From NCBI RefSeq assembly GCF_003032475.1, contig NZ_CP028369.1:8494001-8558000 (forward strand): 64,000 nt of DNA. Direction: 5' to 3'. The position numbers were made by a program, and so were the translations under genes. The stretch comes from Streptomyces sp. P3. Lineage in GTDB: Bacteria > Actinomycetota > Actinomycetes > Streptomycetales > Streptomycetaceae. The notes beneath the pieces are model-generated. The model was given only the letters and a program-made list of their open reading frames with translations. It had not been told where the DNA came from and did not search any database. This document shows positions 59,144-64,000 of this stretch, piece after piece (the stretch's first letter is position 1; each line of letters begins with the position of its first letter).

Positions 59144-60541
59144 ATGACGGAAATTCTTGTGCAGGCAGCATCGGGGGAGCAGGTTCCTCCGGCGTCCAGG
59201 GTGGTGGAGCACCCGGCGTGGCGCGTGCTCAAGGATGCCGTGGAGCAGGTTCGGCCCTGGCAGGCGAAGGACGGGTCGATCGACTTCTCGGCCGAGGGCG
59301 CTCCGGCGCGGGGCGAGGCCGAAGAGGCCGTGCGACGGGTGATCGAGGCCGTCGAGGAGCTGTCCCCGCTGCTCCCGCACGACGCCGACTACCACCACGC
59401 CCTGGTCAAGGACCTGCGGATGTGGGCCGAGGGCGGTTTCGAGGTACCGGACTTCCTCGACTCGCTGCTGGCCTTCCAGCCCGCCGCGAGCCGCGCGGAC
59501 GGACTTCAGCACCTGGTCGTCTTCGCGATGTACACGCAGAACGGCAACCCGGACCGCAACCTGGAGGCGGTCGTGCTCCGGATGGTCTGGCCCGAGTGGC
59601 TGGCGGAGCTGGAGCGCACCCGCTACGACAACCCGCTGTTCTGCGGTATCACCTTCGAGGACTTCACGTCCGGCTATGACACCAACTCGGCCGTCCTCTT
59701 CCCGGAGACCATCGCCGTCCGGGAAGCGCCGGAACGTTTCTCCTGGGGTGGCATCTTCTGTGACCGCGAGGCCGCCCGCTTCCGCCGCGTGACCGACGCC
59801 GCCGTCGACATCCTGGGCCTGGAGCTGCCCGAGGACGTCGCCGACATGGTGCACGACCAGAAGCGCTGCGAAGAGGCCTTCGTGCTGTGGGACATGGTCC
59901 ACGACCGCACCCACAGCCACGGCGACCTGCCCTTCGACCCGTTCATGATCAAGCAGCGCCAGCCCTTCTGGATGTACGGCCTCGAGGAGCTGCGCTGCGA
60001 CCTCACCGCCTTCAAGGAGGCCGTGAAGCTGCAGGCCGACGGCGTCTCGCAGGCCCGTGACGTGCAGTACGCGGTCCTCTTCGACCGGATGTTCCGCTTC
60101 CCCGTCACCGGCGAGCGCGTGCGCAACTACGACGGCCTCGGCGGCCAGCTGCTCTTCGCCTACCTGCACAAGCACGGGGTCGTGCGCTGGACCGACAACC
60201 GGCTGCACATCGACTGGGAGCGCGCCCCGCAGGTCACCAACCAGCTGTGCGCCGACATCGAGACGCTGTACCGCGAAGGCATCGACCGTCCCAAGCTCGT
60301 GCACTGGTTCGCCGGCTACGAGCTGGTCTCGGCCTACCTCGCCCCGCACCCGGGTTCCAAGTGGGCCAAGGGTCCCGACGCCCTCGACCTGACCCAGCCG
60401 CCGCGCAGGCTCGTCGATGACGTGCTTCCCGACGAGTTTCCGCTGAGCATGTTCTATGAGGCACTGTCCAAGAAGCTGAAGAACGTGATCGCCTCCACCA
60501 AGGGCATCACGGCGGACGGCGCCGAGCGGATCGCCGCGTGA
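59144..60541 (+). CDS. DUF6421-family protein
   Basis: The 465-residue protein has conserved segments I recognise as DUF6421: HLVVFAMYTQNGNPDRNLEAVVLRMVWPEW, CGITFEDFTSGYDTNSAVLFPETIAVRE, LWDMVHDRTHSHGDLPFDPFMIKQRQPFW and HWFAGYELVSAYLAPHPGSKWAKG. The HDRTHSHGD stretch could bind a metal. The ATG at 59144 has GGAGG 8 nt upstream. It is first in a run with an SDR and a threonine-aldolase-like gene, an arrangement I recall as conserved in Streptomyces, so a shared metabolic pathway is likely but unnamed. Confidence 0.88.
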   Translation: MTEILVQAASGEQVPPASRVVEHPAWRVLKDAVEQVRPWQAKDGSIDFSAEGAPARGEAEEAVRRVIEAVEELSPLLPHDADYHHALVKDLRMWAEGGFEVPDFLDSLLAFQPAASRADGLQHLVVFAMYTQNGNPDRNLEAVVLRMVWPEWLAELERTRYDNPLFCGITFEDFTSGYDTNSAVLFPETIAVREAPERFSWGGIFCDREAARFRRVTDAAVDILGLELPEDVADMVHDQKRCEEAFVLWDMVHDRTHSHGDLPFDPFMIKQRQPFWMYGLEELRCDLTAFKEAVKLQADGVSQARDVQYAVLFDRMFRFPVTGERVRNYDGLGGQLLFAYLHKHGVVRWTDNRLHIDWERAPQVTNQLCADIETLYREGIDRPKLVHWFAGYELVSAYLAPHPGSKWAKGPDALDLTQPPRRLVDDVLPDEFPLSMFYEALSKKLKNVIASTKGITADGAERIAA

Positions 60542-60612
60542 GCGACCTGCGAACCGAGAACACTGCTCCGCGGGGCACTGCGGGGCAGAACACTGCTCAG
60601 GAGGCGAAGACC

Positions 60613-61359
60613 ATGGGGAACGGGGCTCTCAGCGGTGCGGTGGTCGTGGTGGCAGGCGCGGGCGGACCCGCCGGCCGGGCGGCGCTGCTCAGGCTCGCCG
60701 AAGCCGGCGCGACCGTCGTCGGCGCGGACAACGATCCCGAGCGCCTGGCGGAGGCCGTCGACGCGGCCCGCTACGGGGCCGGTGGCGCCATGGTCACCGG
60801 CGAGCCGGTGGATCTGCTCGACCTGGACTCCACCCGGGACTGGGCGCAGCGCGTCGAGAAGGACTTCGGCCGGATCGACGGCGTGGTCCACCTCGTCGGC
60901 GGCTGGCGGGGGAGCGAGACGTTCATCAAGACCAGCCTGGACGACTGGGACTTCCTGGAACTGCTGCTCGTCAAGACCGTGCAGCACACCTCGCTCGCCT
61001 TCTTCGAGGCCCTCCAGCGCAGTGCGCTCGGCCGGTACGTGCTGATCAGCGCCTCCGGGGCCACGAAGCCCAGCGCGGGCAACGCCGCGTACGCCGCCGC
61101 CAAGGCCGCCGCCGAGGCCTGGACGCTCGCGCTCGCCGACGCCTTCCGCAAGGCCGGGGGCGCCGAGGGGCCGACCTCCGCGGCTGTGATCCTGGTGGTG
61201 AAGGCGTTGGTGCACGACGCGATGCGCGCCGACCGCCCCAACGCGAAGTTCGCGGGCTTCACGGACGTCAAGGACCTGGCCGAGGCCATCACCGGCGTCT
61301 GGGAGAAGTCCGCCCAGGAAGTGAACGGACAGCGTCTGTGGCTCACCGAGAAGCCGTGA
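60613..61359 (+). CDS. short-chain dehydrogenase/reductase
   Basis: The 248-residue protein is an SDR with nucleotide-binding VVVAGAGGPAGRAALLRL, the NNAG-equivalent HLVGGWRGS, catalytic Ser in LISASGATKP and YAAAK (Tyr and Lys). It oxidises or reduces a hydroxyl/keto group with NAD(P). The ATG at 60613 has GGAGG 8 nt upstream and fits the family N-terminus; a GTG at 60538 that overlaps the previous stop is in frame and would add 25 residues. The stop overlaps the next gene's GTG. Confidence 0.88.
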   Translation: MGNGALSGAVVVVAGAGGPAGRAALLRLAEAGATVVGADNDPERLAEAVDAARYGAGGAMVTGEPVDLLDLDSTRDWAQRVEKDFGRIDGVVHLVGGWRGSETFIKTSLDDWDFLELLLVKTVQHTSLAFFEALQRSALGRYVLISASGATKPSAGNAAYAAAKAAAEAWTLALADAFRKAGGAEGPTSAAVILVVKALVHDAMRADRPNAKFAGFTDVKDLAEAITGVWEKSAQEVNGQRLWLTEKP

Positions 61360-62426
61360 ACCCCGCGAAGACCGACGCCCGTCGCCGCCATGACCCCGAG
61401 GTCCGCGGTTTCGCCAGCGACAACTACGCCGGGGCCCACCCGGAGGTGATGGCCGCCCTGGCCCTGGCCAACGGCGGCCATCAGGTGGCGTACGGCGAGG
61501 ACGACTACACGGGGAACCTCCAGGGGATCATCCGCAGCCACTTCGGTCCTACGGCCGAGGCGTTCCCGGTCTTCAACGGCACCGGGGCCAACGTCGTGGC
61601 GCTCCAGGCGGTCACCGACCGCTGGGGCGCGGTGATCTGTGCGGAGAGCGCCCACATCAACGTGGACGAGGGCGGCGCGCCCGAGCGCATGGGCGGCCTC
61701 AAGCTGCTCACCGTCCCCACGCCCGACGGCAAGCTCACGCCCGAGCTGATCGACCGGCAGGCCTGGGGATGGGAGGACGAGCACCGCGCGATGCCGCAGG
61801 TCGTCTCGATCACCCAGAGCACGGAACTCGGCACGCTCTACACGCCCGAGGAGATCCGCGCGATCTGCGACCACGCCCACGAGCACGGCATGAAGGTCCA
61901 CCTCGACGGCTCCCGGATAGCCAACGCGGCCGCCTCCCTGGACGTCCCGATGCGGACGTTCACCAACGCGGTCGGCGTCGACATCCTGTCCCTGGGCGGG
62001 ACCAAGAACGGCGCGCTGTTCGGCGAGGCCGTCGTGGTCATCGACCAGGACGCCGTGCGCCGTATGAAGCACCTGCGCAAGCTGTCCATGCAGCTCGCCT
62101 CCAAGATGCGCTTCGTGTCGGTGCAGCTGGAGGCCCTGCTCGCCAAGGATCTGTGGCTGCGCAACGCGCGCCACGCCAACGAGATGGCGCAGCGCCTCGC
62201 GGAGGGCGTGCGGGCCGTGCACGGCGTGGAGATCCTCTACCCGGTGCAGGCCAACGGCGTCTTCGCGCGGCTCCCGCACGACGTGAGCGAGCGGCTGCAG
62301 AAGAAGTTCCGGTTCTACTTCTGGGACGAGGCGGCGGGCGACGTGCGGTGGATGTGCGCGTTCGACACGACCGAGGAGGACGTGGACGCGTTCGTAGCCG
62401 CCCTGAAGGAGGAGATGGCCCGGTAG
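61356..62426 (+). CDS. low-specificity L-threonine aldolase-like PLP enzyme
   Basis: The 356-residue protein belongs to the beta-eliminating lyase/threonine aldolase family: FASDNYAGAHPEVMAAL, YGEDDYT, FNGTGANV, HLDGSRIANA (Asp184 binding the pyridine N) and LSLGGTKNGA with the PLP lysine Lys217. Threonine aldolases split L-threonine to glycine and acetaldehyde. The GTG at 61356 overlaps the SDR stop (GTGA), so the genes are coupled; the SDR could act on the aldehyde or on a beta-hydroxy amino acid, which is inference. Confidence 0.92.
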   Translation: MNPAKTDARRRHDPEVRGFASDNYAGAHPEVMAALALANGGHQVAYGEDDYTGNLQGIIRSHFGPTAEAFPVFNGTGANVVALQAVTDRWGAVICAESAHINVDEGGAPERMGGLKLLTVPTPDGKLTPELIDRQAWGWEDEHRAMPQVVSITQSTELGTLYTPEEIRAICDHAHEHGMKVHLDGSRIANAAASLDVPMRTFTNAVGVDILSLGGTKNGALFGEAVVVIDQDAVRRMKHLRKLSMQLASKMRFVSVQLEALLAKDLWLRNARHANEMAQRLAEGVRAVHGVEILYPVQANGVFARLPHDVSERLQKKFRFYFWDEAAGDVRWMCAFDTTEEDVDAFVAALKEEMAR

Positions 62427-62462
62427 AGCCTCCCGCCTTGCGGCACGGCACCGACAGTTATT

Positions 62463-62521
62463 GCATAGGTATGCGATCATCTGGAAAGTCATTGACTACT
62501 GGGTGATCGTTTTCCTATGCT
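62463..62521 (+). promoter_or_regulatory. promoter of the transglutaminase-like gene
   Basis: TTGACT (62492-62497) and TATGCT (62516-62521), 18 bp apart, look like a vegetative promoter. The predicted start point lies only 1-3 nt before the ATG at 62530, so the mRNA is probably leaderless. Upstream, GCATA-GG-TATGC (62463-62474) is a possible operator. Confidence 0.65.
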
Positions 62522-62529
62522 CTCCAGCC

Positions 62530-63123
62530 ATGGAGCTGATCCAGGAGAACCCCGACCTGTCCGCCTATTTGGCTGCCGACGAGGTCATCGACCACGCTCA
62601 CCCGGTGGTGCGGGCCACCGCCGAACGCCTCGCGTGGGACGCCGAGAACTCGTATGTCTATGCGCGACTGGCCTTCGAGTTCGTACGCGACGCCATTACC
62701 CATTCCCAGGACGCCGACGACCCGCGGGTGACCTGGCGCGCCTCGGACGTCCTGGAGCAGCGGACGGGCATCTGCTACGCCAAGGCCCACGCGCTGGCCG
62801 CGCTGCTGCGGGCCGAGGACATCCCGACCGCCCTGTGCTACCAGCGGTTCGCCCGCGACGAGGGGGACGGGCACGTCCTGCACGGACTCGTCGCGGTGCG
62901 CTTTCGCGGGGCGTGGCACCGCCAGGACCCGCGGGGCAACAAACCGGGTGTGGACGCGCGGTTCTCGCTGGACGGCGAACGGCTCGCCTTCCGTACCGAC
63001 GCCGGGGCGGGCGAGAGGGACTACCCGGGCCTCTACGCCGCGCCGCATCCGGGCGTCCTCGAAGCGCTGCGCACCGCTTCCGACCGGCCGCGGCTGTGGA
63101 AGAACCTCCCCACCGCGCTGTGA
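62530..63123 (+). CDS. transglutaminase-like cysteine protease-fold protein
   Basis: A 197-residue protein of the transglutaminase-like superfamily with a complete catalytic triad: Cys82 in RTGICYAKAHALAALLRA, His118 in HVLHGLVAV and Asp133 in WHRQDPRG. Members act as proteases, amidases or in crosslinking; the substrate is unknown. No signal peptide is visible. No ribosome site precedes the ATG, in line with a leaderless mRNA from the promoter described. It stands apart from the aldolase gene by about 100 bp. Confidence 0.88.
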   Translation: MELIQENPDLSAYLAADEVIDHAHPVVRATAERLAWDAENSYVYARLAFEFVRDAITHSQDADDPRVTWRASDVLEQRTGICYAKAHALAALLRAEDIPTALCYQRFARDEGDGHVLHGLVAVRFRGAWHRQDPRGNKPGVDARFSLDGERLAFRTDAGAGERDYPGLYAAPHPGVLEALRTASDRPRLWKNLPTAL

Positions 63124-63169
63124 GCCCCCTCGCGCTCGCCCGGCGCGCTCCGTCCGGCCCCGGAAAACG

Positions 63170-63199
63170 CGTAGGCCCTCTCCGCGGAGAGGGCCTACG
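63170..63199. terminator. perfect 30-bp palindrome, bidirectional terminator
   Basis: CGTAGGCCCTCTCCG (63170-63184) is followed directly by its exact reverse complement. AAAA precedes it, giving a U-run for the minus-strand transcript. It lies between convergent genes. Confidence 0.88.
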
Positions 63200-63216
63200 T
63201 CGCAGGAGGGGCGGGC

Positions 63217-63945
63217 TCAGCCGGCCTCGGCCGCGCGCACCTGCTCGGCGGTGGGCGCGGTGCCGCCCAGATGGGCCGGCATCCACCACGTGTCGTTCGC
63301 GTCCTTGGGGCGCACCGGGTAGGCACGCTGAGCGGCCTCCAGCAACTCCTGGACGCGCTCACGCAGCTGACGGGTGAGGGCGCCCGCGTACTTGTCGCGT
63401 GAGGCCTCGACGGCCTCGCCGACGCGGATGGTGATGGGGGTGTGGCTGCGCTTGAAGTTGCGCGGCTGGCCCTTGGTCCACAGGCGCTGCGTACCCCACA
63501 GGGCCACCGGGATCAGCGGGACGCCCGCCTCCTGGGCCATCCGGGCAGCGCCGGACTTGAAGCTCTTCAGCGTGAAGGACTGGGAGATGGTCGCCTCGGG
63601 GAAGACCCCGACGATCTCGCCGGAGCGCAGCGAGTCCAGCGCGTGCTGGTAGGCCGTCTCGCCCTGGTTGCGGTCCACCGGGATGTGCTTCATTCCGCGC
63701 ATCAGCGGGCCGGAGATCCGGTGGCGGAAGACGGACTCCTTCGCCATGAAGCGCACGAGACGCTTCTGCGGGAGGGCGGCCAGGCCGTCGAAGATGAAGT
63801 CGAGGTAGCTGATGTGATTGCTCACCAGCACGGCTCCACCCGAGCGCGGGATGTTCTCCGACCCCTTGCAGTCGATCTTGAGGTCCCAGACCTTGAACAA
63901 CGTCTGAGCGAGGCCGACGACGGGGCGGTAGACAAGCTCTGCCAT
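63217..63945 (-). CDS. plsC: lysophospholipid acyltransferase, PlsC-like
   Basis: The 242-residue protein has the acyltransferase motifs VLVSNHISYLDF (NHx4D), FMAKESVF, GEIVGVFPEATIS and PLIPVALWGTQ. It should acylate lysophosphatidic acid or a related acceptor at the inner membrane face. The ATG at 63945 is preceded by GGGTGGGG-type purines. The sequence up to 64000 is upstream region with no other gene seen. Confidence 0.92.
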   Translation of the reverse strand: MAELVYRPVVGLAQTLFKVWDLKIDCKGSENIPRSGGAVLVSNHISYLDFIFDGLAALPQKRLVRFMAKESVFRHRISGPLMRGMKHIPVDRNQGETAYQHALDSLRSGEIVGVFPEATISQSFTLKSFKSGAARMAQEAGVPLIPVALWGTQRLWTKGQPRNFKRSHTPITIRVGEAVEASRDKYAGALTRQLRERVQELLEAAQRAYPVRPKDANDTWWMPAHLGGTAPTAEQVRAAEAG

Positions 63946-64000
63946 GGGTGGGGCGGACCCTTCTTTCTCTCTGCCGAGGAGACTTCCGACGGCAAAGTTA

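Noticed and set aside
60538..60612. Extended N-terminus of the SDR starting at the GTG overlapping the previous stop
   Set aside because: The ATG at 60613 has a much better ribosome site and matches the SDR N-terminus; the extra 25 residues are polar and unlike the family. Kept as an alternative only.
34..63990. tRNA, rRNA, insertion sequence or attachment site anywhere in the window
   Set aside because: No cloverleaf-type sequence, rRNA segment, transposase gene or flanked direct repeat typical of integration was seen on reading both strands; a tRNA scan would settle the first point.

Overview
The window is chromosomal DNA of very high G+C with near-uniform G/C third positions, GTG/TTG starts, GGAGG-type ribosome binding sites, and families typical of Streptomyces (PucR regulator, HelR with its RAE, CBM2-linked esterase, DUF6214, DUF6421, DUF5997). 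I read it as a Streptomyces or very close relative. About 40 protein genes are supported. No rRNA, tRNA, CRISPR array or insertion sequence was seen.

Left part (1-11300): a PucR-type regulator runs off the left edge, then a minus-strand operon encodes an acyl-CoA carboxylase beta chain, a FadD32-type fatty acyl-AMP ligase, an ACP-KS-AT-ACP-TE polyketide synthase and a secreted Ag85-like esterase. These are the parts of the mycobacterial mycolic-acid condensation machinery (AccD4, FadD32, Pks13, Ag85), here in an organism not expected to make mycolates. A divergent P450 without a normal EXXR motif lies beside it. This is the most interesting locus of the window.

11413-25310: a DinB-like protein, then a tightly coupled five-gene minus-strand operon (DUF4132, a 1669-aa protein, MoxR AAA ATPase, a DUF5682-vWA fusion, a SWIM zinc-finger protein) resembling the E. 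coli yehI-yehQ region. A cold-shock-domain protein follows.

25311-40080: mostly housekeeping and regulatory genes: DUF5997 with a divergent LysR-like effector domain without HTH, Lrp/AsnC, FUSC transporter, lactonase with a DasR-like site, sirohydrochlorin chelatase-like protein, uracil-DNA glycosylase, a LacI remnant, a BNR-repeat protein, an Rv1733c-type membrane protein, a HEAT-repeat protein, AidB-like acyl-CoA dehydrogenase and a PaaX regulator.

40081-46600: plant-polymer genes (PL3 pectate lyase, CE1 esterase-CBM2 with a CebR-like operator and a TTA codon), then HelR behind a perfect-looking rifamycin-associated element, and an FprA-type ferredoxin reductase.

46700-64000: DUF6214, a DUF305 lipoprotein, a secreted LVIVD protein, TetR, HAD, an ORF apparently frameshifted by an 11-bp duplication, PAP2 phosphatase, M56 peptidase, DUF5134, MarR, two VOC proteins, GNAT, GDPD, a DUF6421-SDR-threonine aldolase run, a transglutaminase-like protein and a PlsC acyltransferase. 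Convergent gene pairs are usually separated by strong inverted-repeat terminators.
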